Of a stretch of 64,000 nucleotides of DNA, positions 35,396 through 47,104 are shown piece by piece; the first letter of the stretch is position 1; each line of letters starts with the position of its first letter. The stretch comes from Lytechinus variegatus (Eukaryota; Echinodermata; Echinoidea; Temnopleuroida; Toxopneustidae). Under the pieces are notes generated by a model. It saw only the letters and a list, made by a program, of their open reading frames with translations, had not been told where the DNA came from and did not search any database. The translations under genes were made by a program, and so were the position numbers. The DNA lies in the NCBI RefSeq assembly GCF_018143015.1, contig NC_054747.1, positions 38,666,233 through 38,730,232 on the forward strand. The letters are read 5' to 3'.

Positions 35396-38300
35396 ATGGC
35401 GAATCCGTCTTTTCTTCTGCGAAGATGCAATGCAGTCCCATTCATGCGCTTCTGTGTGGTGCTTCTTACCCTACCTCCAAGCCTCCTGGCGGGCAACGTC
35501 CTAATAACCACAAGCCTTGGCGAAGGATCGCATTATTTCGTCGGGAAGACGATTGGAAAATACCTCGTAAGACACGGTCACAATGTGACGGTTCTCGTCA
35601 GCGAAGCGTATGCTCACCGGGCAGACAATCCTGAAGACTCGGAGTTAAATTTCATTGTGTTCCATCAATCGACCGAGCAGATTAAGTCTGTGAGAGAAAG
35701 ACATTTGGCCTTCTCAAAGGTAAAGACTGATCACCCGCTTTCTGTAGCCCTTATGTGATGTATGTCGTATTGTCCTTTAGTTAGCATCCCTCATGTTTTC
35801 ATCTCAGGGCTCATTTTTTTAATAAATGGAGTACTGATCAATAAGTTATTAATTTCTTACTATTTTCATTGCTCGCGATTTAGTGAATATAGCCTGAGCT
35901 CGACCGAAAATTGTACATTTTTTTCAAAATATGAGCAGATTTTATCAACAATTTAATCATCTGTCTTTATTTGATTATTTAATGATGTTATTGCTAATAT
36001 GCAAATTTATAAACAATCTTGTAAATGAAATAAACTAAATTTAAATAATGTCCCAAAGATACAAATGCCATAGTAGAATAAAAATGTATAATTCAAATAT
36101 AATTATAATATAAGCTCGCGAGCGAAAATTGTTCAAATTTTATCAAAATATGATTAGATTCTATCAACAATCAAATCATCTGCTTTTATGTCATTGTTTA
36201 ATTATCCCACTGCTAATATGTTAACTTACAACTTTTATCGTAAGTCATTCCAATGCATTTTCAGCTGGAGTATATAAAAGTGTCATTCAAGCACCTCGTT
36301 AACGTATTGAAATATGATCGGAGAAATGTTACCACCTCAGAATATATTGACGGCATAATGAAAAAAAAAATGCAACTTGATTTTTTATATCATGTCAAAC
36401 GGGGCAACACGTGTTCCATTTCCGTATATGCAATGCCTTCCAGAATAAACGAAACCGAGATTAGCGATGATTTATCATAACTTAATCATAAATACAATAG
36501 AAAATTGACCTATCAATGTAAAGCTTAGAATCCCCCCTTTCATCTGATATTACGCAGATTATTCTACATTCACGCATGAGTGAGCAAAAACAATTTGAAA
36601 AAAAGATACCAAAAACTCATTTGGCGGGGGGTGTCTGAATTTCAAAAAGAAAATCACATGCCTTAAAAGTTCAATATCAATAAGTTCAATAAGTTATGAT
36701 AAACCATCGCTTAATCTCGGTTTCGTTTTTTTTCTGTGACGCACTGTATATACATATACAGTAAAGAGTATGAAATTTCACTTATTTGGTTCCAAATTTC
36801 ACTTATTTGGTTTGCTCCGGCGACAATTGCTCCGATGGAAAATCTGCAAATTAAACCAAACATAATTCCAACCTCCATAACTATATAAAACGGATCGTTA
36901 TCTTTACATTATTCTGAACCAAAATTTATGTTACAATCTAAGTCTAACTATAATATTGCCCTCTGATATATCGAAACTGGAGCAAATGTCGGAGGAGCAA
37001 TAAGAGTCTTGTTCCAAAAGGAGTTAAATCAATTTTTGATTTTTGTTCTGTAAATCAAGTTTTTTTCTTTAATTTACCACTTTACTTAAGCCCCTGCTGT
37101 TTTATTTTGATGTATATGATAGTACTACCATCTTAGATTGATAAAATCATCATTTCAAAAATCTAGCATTCATTATAATTTTCTAAAGATTTTTTTTAAT
37201 TTCATTTTTCATGGATTTAGCTCCTTTTGGAACAAAAGCCTAGTAAAATGTCACTTTTGCCAATTTAGACATCCTTGATATCGGAAATCGAACACGAAAC
37301 ATATAAATATGGCTGTTGTAGTACATTTCACTAAATCAAAAAGTATTCATATTTTTTTTTAGCAATATTTGCAGTGATGGTGCACAACATGTACCTTCAA
37401 AATTGAATGCATAACGTCATTTGAGATAGGAAAAAAAAAACAAATTTTAAATAACCGCATAGGGGATTTAGCTACTTCTGGAACAAAACTGTTTTGGATT
37501 ACTTTGGAACAATTTTGCCAACTTTTTCATTTTCTTTTCAAATGCGATATGTAGCATTTGATTCCCGCGTCTAAGATACATATATTTGTATCAGAAAATC
37601 AATTTTGGTCGAAAGTGGGTTTAGTTCCTTTTTGGAATCAAGCTGTACTGTCGTTTCACCATCAACCTATTCATAGAATGCCCTTGAACCAAGTACCGCG
37701 ACATACATCATCAACCTCATGCAAACCCATCGCCAAGGTGCAGCGGACGATTGCGAAGACCTCCTGGGAAACCCCGACGTCATGCACCAACTCGAAGACG
37801 GCAAGTTCGATGTGGTAGTCTATGACATGATCTGGTTGTGCAGTCTGATGGTGGCCATGAAACTGAACACAACCGCAGTGTTGTCTTCCCCAATGGCTGT
37901 GCCGACGATGCTATCCATGTACGCACGAAATCCAGTCAATTTGGCCTACACTCCAGATTGTATGAATGGCTATACAAATAAAATGTCCTTTCTACAAGTA
38001 AGCATGGTTGATTAATGTTTTTCCCAAAATGTTTCAGTTCATTCAAAAATCTATATATTTCCCGAAGTCGCATCCTTCAATATCAAATTATGCAACAAGT
38101 AAGGATAAATGCAATTGTGCACCAAATGATAAAGCATTTCTATGTAAATGTGAAATAAACATTTTGAGCATTGGTAAATAATAGTGTGATGTGGGAGAAC
38201 ATCGTGTGTATATGTGTGTGCATTTTACGCCCATAAATTGCACCCACAAATTGCACCAGGAGGTACTAGGTTTTTCCTCATTTTTAAATTCGCCTTTTTT

Positions 38301-41300
38301 GTACTTCTCTTAGTTCTCTTTACTTTTGTGTCTTACTCCCTTCAAAGCGCCTTGAGCATTTAATCAAAATGGAAAAGACGCTATATAAATTATATGTATT
38401 ATTATTATTATTATTAAAAATACAGTTTTAAATACATATGCAGCAGAGAAATTCTTTTCAAGACCTACTGCATGACAAAGCCAACAATACTAACCTTCTT
38501 TACGTACATTCCTTTATATTACAATATTACACATGTGGGAATCATCGCTTTGTATATCATTATTGCCATCAAAGGCCTAAATTGATGCCTTTATAAAAAA
38601 TAAGGTCAGAAGTATAGCTTGCACCAATTTCAAACTTAGATAAATTTCCCTAAAATATTCACTCCCATTTTCATTTCTTCTAATTTTGCTTGTCATGCAC
38701 ATACATCACTGTTGACTACAACCTGCTTTATACTTACAGTTATGCGAATCAACTGACCAAACGTCTTCATCCCTTATCGCGTGACGATGAATTCCGAACG
38801 AAACACTTTTAAAAATATATATAATTTTTTTTATCTACAGCGTGTAAACAACGTAGTGGCCAATCAGGTATTATTCCAGATATTAGAGTACATGCATGGG
38901 CCTTTCAACACCGTCAGGGAACGCCATCAGATCAGGCAAGATTTGCAAGGATCTGTCTCGGACCTCATCGGGACCTACACCGATTTATTCCTGGTCAATA
39001 TGGATTTTGCGGTGGAGTACCCGCTGCCGCTCATCCCGAATATCATCACCATAGGAGGAATCACTGCAAGACCGGCAGCACCATTACCAGATGTAAGCTC
39101 TGAACCTCGTAACACAACGCTCAACGATCATCCTGTAACCTTTTTTTTATGTTTGATTGCATTGAATAAAATTGTAAAATCAAGAGTACGATTAATCGCT
39201 GACTTTTTGTATTACGGGACTGACAGAAAAAAAATAACTCTCACAATCAAGCACAACGTGATTTTAAAGCCTGTCTTCAGTTTTGATAAATGGTCAGTAA
39301 TGTGAATTATATCTTACAGAATTGTGAAGACAGTTTAGATCTTCCAACCGCCACTTCTCTGTGAAAATTTCAAATATTTAGGTCTTGGATATCTAGCACC
39401 CTCTATCGGTGATATTTTGTTTCTTTTTTTTTTGTTTCATGAAAGAATTTCATTAATTTTATCCCGAAAATCCTCCTTCATAGAATTCATCAATAGTTTA
39501 TCTATTAAAGTCAATGTGATTCCCACCGACGTTCGAATGATTTTATACTGGATCTGCCTTTTCCTCCCCAAGGTTCTATTGACCTCAATTATTTTTGGTA
39601 ATAATTGAACTTGCTCCAAGTTTGTAATCTGTCATTGGGTGAATAAATCAAATTTAGTGTTTACCTACTGTGATTTCGTTTTGGACCCTTGATGTATTTG
39701 TGAAAGAAATCTATTCCTCCATCAAAGGGAGAAAACCGTTAATCATCACCGCACATTTTGAAATCTTGTACATTTTTTTTAATTGACGTATTTGTTCCTG
39801 TATTTTCCAGGACTTAGAGACACTCATGCAGTCATCTGGCGATGGTGGCGTCATCTTATTCACACTCGGTACTTATGTTACCCACATCAGACAAGAATTC
39901 CTTGAACCATTTGCAGAGGTCTTTGGTCGGTATCCGCAGCAGAAGGTTCTGTGGCAGTTCGTCGGTGAACCTAAGTTCAAGATACCGCCAAATGTAAAGA
40001 TGATGCCATGGCTGCCACAGAATGATATTTTAGGTAAGGATATGGTTGAGGTTAGGGTTACTGAGAGTTATGTTTGTCTTTGAAGATTATGCTGAAGATA
40101 ATCTCCATCAACTAGCCCTCGCAAAAGAAGTTTGCAATCTTCACAAACGTCGTTGGTAATCTTAACGCATTTAAACTTTGCAAATTGTGTGGACTTTCAG
40201 GTCACCCGAAGACACGTCTATTCATTTTCCATGGCGGCAACAACGGGTTCTACGAGACCATGTACCATGGTGTCCCAGCTATTCTGATACCACTCACAGG
40301 GGATGCCATAGATCAGGGGTCTCGACTGACGCATCAGGGTTTCGGCATAGTCCTTGACAAGACCAATGTGACGGTTGATGTACTAGACGATGCAATAAAA
40401 ACGATCTTCAACAACAATAGGTATTTAATCTACTATTGTTCATGGTTATTGCACGGGAGTAGATTTCTATTTCAGCACCTTAAGGAGTATGGTTGAAATT
40501 GGGCTTTATAGACTGTACAGTTAAATTCAGATCCGGTACGCACAATTTTATGCTAAAAAATGACATTTCAAGAACATTTCACTGTATTCAATGTATTTTG
40601 AAGAAAACAAAACAATTATATGAAACACAATCCTGTCAATTTATTATCATTTCACATTTCTCCTTGTTCAATCCACCTTGATTGACGCCCATGGATACAG
40701 CGATATAATTTCATCCATGATCTTATTCAACGTTCATTTCACATTCTTCTAAAGAGTGATGTTAATTGTTCCTCCCTATCAATACTACTTCACATCATCA
40801 AAAGAATGTATTCGATTACACGATTTCTGCTAACCATCTAATAAATCCTTGGTTAAAAAAACTTTTCATTTAGATACGTTCCACTCATGCTGTCGTGGAA
40901 GTGATTTCAAAGCAACCGGTAATACGTTTTTGGAAACAACATGATTTTTTGGTCTGTCCCTTCAGAAAGATTTGAACTTATAATTTCCCTGTATTCACGG
41001 TGCTAATTATGAATGTTCACATTTCGTATTCGCAGTTACTCGGAGGTGGCAAAGCTACTGTCCGCTCGTCTGCAAAGTAGGTCGATGCATCCGGGTGATC
41101 GCGCTGCATTCTGGGTAAATCACGTGATGAAGCATGGAGGCGGCTACATGAGAAGCCCACTGATTGGACTCAACTTTATACAGCGTAATATGCTAGATGT
41201 TTTGGCATTTTTCCTAGCCTTGGTCTCAGTAATACTAGTGGTTTCTTTCTATAGCATCCGGTGCACTCTAAGTTTCTGTAAACAGAAATGTATCTCTTCT

Positions 41301-41321
41301 TCTAAACAAAAACATGATTGA
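35396..41321 (+). CDS. UDP-glycosyltransferase, family 1 type
   Basis: Exons: 35396-35719 (signal peptide, then NVLITTSLGEGSHYF), 36265 to about 36360, about 37694-37997 (FDVVVYDMIW), 38841-39092, 39811-40033, 40201-40420 (donor signature) and 41036-41321 (membrane helix, stop). GEGSH supplies the His and VVYDM the Asp of the family catalytic pair. The signature reads FIFHGGNNGFYETMYHGVP and continues GDAIDQ where most animal enzymes have (G/A)DQxDN. The C-terminus is a membrane helix and KQKHD, a KxKxx ER-retrieval form. Such enzymes transfer sugar from UDP-sugar to lipophilic acceptors in the ER lumen. Phases agree except at the exon 2 to 3 junction, where no good donor was found. An upstream in-frame ATG at 35342 is less likely as start. 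Confidence 0.88.
35874..36225. repeat. Two diverged tandem copies in UGT intron 1
   Basis: About 110-bp blocks starting CTCGCGA with GAAAATTGT and TATCAACAAT...ATCATCTG recur near 35874 and 36114. Non-coding. Confidence 0.5.
37009..37235. repeat. Small inverted repeat in UGT intron 2
   Basis: TTGTTCCAAAAGGAGTTAAATC at the left pairs with GATTTAGCTCCTTTTGGAACAA at the right, with one mismatch. Two weaker related blocks lie near 37465 and 37620. It is probably a miniature element of about 227 bp. Confidence 0.6.
38343..38417 (+). mobile_element. SINE 3' tail with (ATT)n
   Basis: AAGCGCCTTGAGCATTT...GACGCTATATAAAT then (ATT)n. The same tail, inverted, occurs in the SINE at 52990-53273. A tRNA-like head was not seen here, so only the 3' part is supported. 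Confidence 0.5.
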
Positions 41322-41325
41322 ACAA

Positions 41326-41331
41326 AATAAA
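41326..41331 (+). terminator. Candidate UGT poly(A) signal
   Basis: AATAAA lies four bases after the UGT stop codon. Plausible by position, though very close; later signals may also serve. Confidence 0.4.
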
Positions 41332-42828
41332 TCAATTAAGTATTTTTTTTATTCTCATTCTTCACATTGACAATTTCCAAAGACATGTAATGTATATATA
41401 TATATATATATATATATTGATGATTCTAATTATGTGTGACATGGTGATTGAGCTTGGCATATCGTTATAACAGGAGTGGATTGATAGACTGAACACAGCT
41501 AACGTGTGAATCTCCATTGGCCTTGACAAGCGCACTACTACTACTTGATTTTTAAAGGTATAGGGTTACTGTAAGAATAAAATATCTTATGCGATAAAAT
41601 TCCTTTATTTGGGACGAGACACGTTTTAAAAGGAAGTGCCTGCAACTGGTTTTCAGGATATAGTTATTTGGATAATGATCATGTACTGATAAATAAGAAT
41701 TACTCATATTTAGCAAGTGCTTGCTTTCCGAATTTAATTTGCAACCCTACAGAAACATGAGAAAGGAAGACTTTAACATGTTTAGAAATTGTATGGCTTT
41801 GTATATTGTGTGGTGCCTGAAACCATTTTGATAGTCGAATAAGATTCAAGTTTAGGTTAATTGCCGATTAATATTCTTCTGATATAATCTCAATATCATA
41901 TTATTTATGATCAAACATGGTAATTAAAGTCTCATCTGATTTTTTTAGGAAACCAAACTGTTTGGAAATCGTAGCAAATGCACAATGCGGTGCTTTATGT
42001 AGTGACATGCATAAATGTAAGTGCTATTCGCTTCTCTGACCAAAAAATAATAATAATAAACGGTGCTCCTTGTTCATAAATAAAAGTAGCATAGCTCAGC
42101 TTGATAGTTATACAACATGGCGAAAACAATCTCGGAAAGTTTTTATATCCTGCGCTTTTGCAGCAATATACAATGACGATTTAATTTATCAGCCTCGTCT
42201 AAACTTTATTAAGTGGCATGCATGACCTTTTTTGTAAATGTGGTTCGCGTCAGGTTTTTTTCTCTCTCTCTTGTAAAAGAAAGTGAAAACAGCCATCATT
42301 CTATTATTTTTGTATTAAAGACCGACAACTTTAACTGTAACATAATAATCTCTGTATGCTTTGCTGAACACATTGGAAACTTTATTAGATCTTTGGATCA
42401 TTAGTAACACTAAATGTATACGTGACGATAGAGTGCAAAGTTCCGTGCTAATGATGTACCTTGGGGTATAAATAATAATTAAAAAATATCTAAGTTGTAC
42501 CAATTACAAAAGTATAGATTGAACTCGGGCGAGCCAACTATCGATAAAGCCAGGAAATATTATTGTCAGTGTTGTGCTTGTTTGATTTTTCCTCATGTTA
42601 TTCAGGCTTTATGTTGGGGTGGACTTGTCGTCTAAGCCCCCATAATCCCTTTTCAGTATCAATGTTGTTTGCCCCCCCCCCAAAAAAAAAGTGGCAGTCC
42701 GGAGCCATTATGGAATTTGTGATAACTCTGTCTCCCGAATTCAAATGAGCTTTGTATATCATCATCTCTTCAGATAATCTAGTCTTCATCTAAACAAAAA
42801 CACTGAATTGTCTTTTGAAGGATACACT
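41332..42828. other. Intergenic, with (TA)n at about 41393-41417
   Basis: AT-rich DNA after the UGT gene. No exon or inverted-repeat element was recognised apart from the TA microsatellite. Confidence 0.4.
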
Positions 42829-43219
42829 TCGTGAGTCCGAAGGTTCGTAATTCCGAAACACGTAAATTGCATATACGTCGATATTCGTTAATCCGAAAAC
42901 GTTAAAGGGTTCGTTAAAGCGAACATTTGTGGCGTTATTCCGAAGGTTCGATAATCTGAAAACGAAATAAGGTTCGATGTTCCGATGGTTCGATAATCCG
43001 AAAACGAAGTAAGATTCGTTGTCCCGAAGGTTCTTTAATCCGAAAACGAAATAAGGTTCGTTAATCATTTCGTTTTCGGACTAACGAACCTTTATTACGA
43101 ACCTCATTTCGTTTTCGGATTAACGAACCTTCGGAATTACGGACCTCACTTCGTTTTCGGACAAACGAACCTTCGGAATAAAGAACCTCCAGAATTACGA
43201 AGCTTCGGAATTACGAATG
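42829..43219. repeat. Foldback array of TTCG(T)AATCCGAA units
   Basis: The left half repeats GGTTCGATAATCCGAAAACG in one orientation, and the right half repeats the inverse (CGTTTTCGGATTAACGAACC), with the turn near 43060. Units are about 35-45 bp. It could form a long hairpin. Non-coding. Confidence 0.8.
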
Positions 43220-43499
43220 TATGCGGTTTTAGAAACTCCTTCTTTTAGAGATCCCAAATCTTATTTTGTTTTATCATTTCATGAACTTTCAAGCATATGT
43301 ACATAATAACTATACGCTCCGTTGCAAACAGAATTTGCTTCTTTTTATTCCAAAATCATTGTAATCATTCAATTTTAACTTATTACAGTACTAACTACAG
43401 TGCATATTACTCTTGTATTGGCATTCATTTAATCATTTTTGTTGTGTATGATTGTGTCTCAGACAGAGACTATGAAAATGTATATTGAAATCCCAAAGA

Positions 43500-43810
43500 T
43501 GACAAAAGAAATTCAAGATATAGAGAAAGAGAGAGGGGGCGGAAGAGAATTATATGAATTATAAGTAGGTGAAGAAGAGGCAAAGGACTCCAGGACGAAT
43601 GGTAGTCCGGAAAGAGGGGGAAAGAAGGCGAAGACATAAGAAGACAACAAGTAACGGAAAGAGCGATAAAGAGAGGTTTGGGACGAAAAGGGGAAAGTAG
43701 ATAATAGATGGGTGGGGGTGCATTCCTAAAACGTGCATGGGTTGGTGAATGTGTTAGTGTACATGTGAAAAAGAGGAACTGCGAAAGAGAGGAGAGAGAG
43801 GGAGGGGGCG
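43500..43810. repeat. Purine-rich low-complexity tract
   Basis: GA-rich on the + strand (for example GAGAAAGAGAGAGGGGGCGG). Apparent open frames here on the - strand are Ser/Pro/Leu-rich composition artefacts. Confidence 0.8.
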
Positions 43811-44016
43811 ACACTGTCCCTTAAAATGACGTAGTTTAGAGTTAAACATTTCCTCTCTGTTATCCTCTCCTACACCTCTACCCACGCACCCTTAAAAACA
43901 CACATACAATCAACCACCCCCCCCCCCCCGGAGCTTTCCCCCTAATAAGATGACTCACAAATTCAACTCATCAAATATCAAGACTCACCAACAGGCAAGA
44001 GCATACCCCATTTAAA

Positions 44017-44597
44017 GGGGAATGAAACCTTTGGAACAAATAGGCCTGTGTAAAAACAGAAAAATTAAAGAATAAGAATAAAGAAAGTTTGAGAAAAATC
44101 GGACAAATAATGAGAAAGTTATGAGCATTTGAATATTGCAATCACTAATGCTATGGAGATCCTCCCATTGGCAATGCGACAAGGATGTGTGATGTCACTG
44201 ATGAACAACTTTCCCTTTGGTGGACTATAAAATACCCTCAAAATGTCTCTTTTTGCTTTTTCTTATGATGATACAAACTCTTTATCCATGATGTATTCTT
44301 AAAAAATATGTATTACATGCCCTCATGTAGAAAGAACACATGATCTATGGATAGATGTGATAAAAGAGGCAATTCAAGTGAAATATAAAAAAGTAATGGG
44401 GAGAGTTGTTCACAAGTGACATCACACATCTTTGTCGTATTGCCAATTTGCTATCTCCATAGCATTAGTGATCGCAATATCCAAATGCTCATAACTTTCT
44501 CATTATTTGTCCGATTTTTCTCAAACTTTTGTTGATCTGTTTCTTTGATTTTTCTGTTTTCACACAAGCTATCTTGTTCCAATGGTTTCATTCTCCT
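44017..44597. mobile_element. 581-bp TTAA-flanked element with long inverted arms
   Basis: The ends AGGGGAATGAAACCTTTGG and the inverse of AGGAGAATGAAACCATTGG are flanked by TTAA at 44013-44016 and 44598-44601. Inverted similarity runs about 190 bp on each side (ATGAGCATTTG and GCAAT...CACTAATGCTATGGAG recur inverted). Non-coding. Confidence 0.85.
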
Positions 44598-44601
44598 TTA
44601 A

Positions 44602-46618
44602 GTTTATACTTAGCAAAAAACTCTATAAGGGATTGGACGGGGGTGGAGTATCGCAGCAACACACCCAACAAAACAAGTGGAATATAGGCAAAACAGATTT
44701 TGGCATATTTCAATCGCATTTATTACAATGCTGACGTTATTATTACATAACATACCAATTCTACTTTATGTACAGTTTACATACAAATATATAATGGGTC
44801 ATTTTAAATGACGAATATTTGTCCTGGAATGGTATTATCTACACTATATACAAATTTTCCAATTAAACAATTATGGCCAAAATATATATTGTTAGATTAT
44901 ATGACAGTCAACACCTTTCGTAGCTTGCTTTTGAACTTATGTTATCATATTTAACCTAGTTTTATAATTTCTAATGAAGATAAATTATAAGTGCAAAAGG
45001 AATGGTTGAATATTTATAATCAATTGGACAGTTTAAAAGAAAGCATGTACATGTATAGTATAATTTGATATAATATCAATATTTACAACATTTTGTTAAC
45101 TTGAGGCCTTCATGTAGAAACATCTAAATTAGACAATTATATTAATCAATGATAACACGTATTCATCATTTTCTTTGGTTTTATTTTGTGTATATTTATG
45201 TCTCTTATCCATTAATCTTTGCCTGCTGCATTCACAAAAGTATGGTTACATTTACATCTATAATGAAACTACGGTTCACTTCCCATCATATGCCAGCGGC
45301 AGATCAAATATATTAGCACAGAAACAACAACAGAATGGCATATATACATATATATATTTGCGTTTAGTTGACCATGAAAATGGAAATTAAAAAAAAAATC
45401 AAATTTTCATTAACACATACCCTATAAAATGTGGTATATTATTTGGGAGATGCCTTTCCTGACATTTATATTAATTATGCGTTCATGACACAGTTCTTTC
45501 TTAAATTGGGGGATTTGTGAGGTGAAGTGATTTTTTTTTACTCACACAGTATGTACCACATGTGTCTTTATTGATCACGACTAGACACTCCCCCGGCCTG
45601 TGATAGTATCTGCAGCACTAACGTTGATTATGAGCCATGACATGACGGGATCGATTTAAAAATATGAAATAATTTACGATAATCAGCACGAAATGGTTTT
45701 AATCGAATCATTTTACAAAATTTACAACTTTAAAAAGCCCCTCCAAAATCGCATAACTTGTAATATCTAAAGTACAAATTTATTTAAACTGAAATGTTAA
45801 CCGTGCAAAGGATGGAATAAGCTAATGCATAACGTTAGATATTTGGCAAAGCATTCTTTAACAAATAACACATTTTCATATCTTACATTGTATAAGGCGT
45901 AAAGTGCATGAACGGAGCGTTATAATAGGCAAAATACTAGCAGCTTTATATAGCAACTCGGATGATAACACTGACTGATAACCCTGAAAGAAAAAAAAAC
46001 TTTCGACCTGTTCATTTTAAATGCAAAATGACAAAGTTACGATGATCTCTCCGTTTTAGTGTAAACTGGCGAACATAAAACAGGCAATATCGGTTGCTCG
46101 AGAATAATATATAGGTGATAATAACCGAATCTTAATATTCCATATTTGATCAATGAATGTTTTTAATGCTGAAAATTAATTACAATTCTGATTGTGCAAG
46201 TGTTGGTAGTCATTGATTAATAACGATTGCAACATAAGACTCTGGAAATTCAGAGTGCTACGATAATTCCCCTAAAATGTTTATGCCGACTTTAGCTCAT
46301 TTTTTCCGATACGAACGAACCAAAAATACCAAACAAATACATGTATCTTGAAATCACTCGGCGGTATAAGCATGCTGTTATTTTAGATGAATTGATCATA
46401 CAATCATGTAGGTCGAACAGCTTCCTTTTCCGCTAGTACTCATTAAAACAACCTTGCAGGTCTTTCAACTTTGTGCATTTCTAATGCCCTTGCGTTTCTC
46501 AACGATGGAATGTTTCCCATCAACTCCAGCAACCATGAAGCTGACAAGACAAGCCTTTTCATTCCTGGGTAGACTATTCTTTAGTTCATTCCTCACAGGA
46601 AAAAGCGCATGCCCAGTT
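44602..46618. other. Non-coding; probably includes the 3' UTR of the - strand receptor
   Basis: AT-rich, no coding signal. The - strand receptor stop codon is at 46619-46621, so its 3' UTR must extend leftwards into this region. A particular poly(A) signal was not singled out. Confidence 0.4.
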
Positions 46619-47104
46619 TCAATAGACCCCGAGCGCCGGGGTTGTCTCATCAATCGACGCCACTCGGCTATTCTTCGGAACCGAGTAGTACCCATCATCA
46701 CTGTCGCTCGGCGACCTTCGTTCATCTCCGATGTCGACGAGCAGCGCTGTTTGAACATCGGCATTTTCCGGCTCGCCATTGTTTTTACCCACAGAAGTGA
46801 AAGCTGGCTCGCTCGTCATCCTATCCACGGGGCTGCTCGGCTTACGCTCGGTTTTCTTCAAAACGGTAGGGGAACCCATTGGCAAGTAACTGAGTGTAGT
46901 CGTGTAGGTACCTTCGATGTGATTTTGTTTCACCTTATCGCCACTTGGTGGCGGTATGTCATCGGTTTTTAGGTCGCCATATTGGAGATCGGAGTCTGGA
47001 GGGCAGTTAGAAGGAGCTTTGCAGTGTTTGTTGGCAGGGATAGTCGATTGAGCATAAGGATGCATGTATTGGTTCACCGATCCCAGTTCTAGACCGTCGT
47101 ATAC
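46619..47104 (-). CDS. Receptor tail exon with LQYGDL, SYLPM and YxxP motifs
   Basis: The phase 0 start reads VYDGLELGSVNQYMHPYAQ. LQYGDLKTDD fits (S/I/V/L)xYxx(I/V/L), SYLPMG fits YxxM, and DDGYYSVPK is a YxxP site. The exon is 162 codons with TGA at 46619-46621. It is Ser/Pro-rich and disordered in appearance. Confidence 0.85.
   Translation of the reverse strand, partial: VYDGLELGSVNQYMHPYAQSTIPANKHCKAPSNCPPDSDLQYGDLKTDDIPPPSGDKVKQNHIEGTYTTTLSYLPMGSPTVLKKTERKPSSPVDRMTSEPAFTSVGKNNGEPENADVQTALLVDIGDERRSPSDSDDGYYSVPKNSRVASIDETTPALGVY

Noticed and set aside
43470-43814. 114-residue open frame on the - strand
   Set aside because: Ser/Pro/Leu-rich product of a purine-rich tract; no protein-like pattern.
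46454-46972. 172-residue + strand open frame
   Set aside because: It is the antisense of the receptor tail exon, which has splice, phase and motif support.
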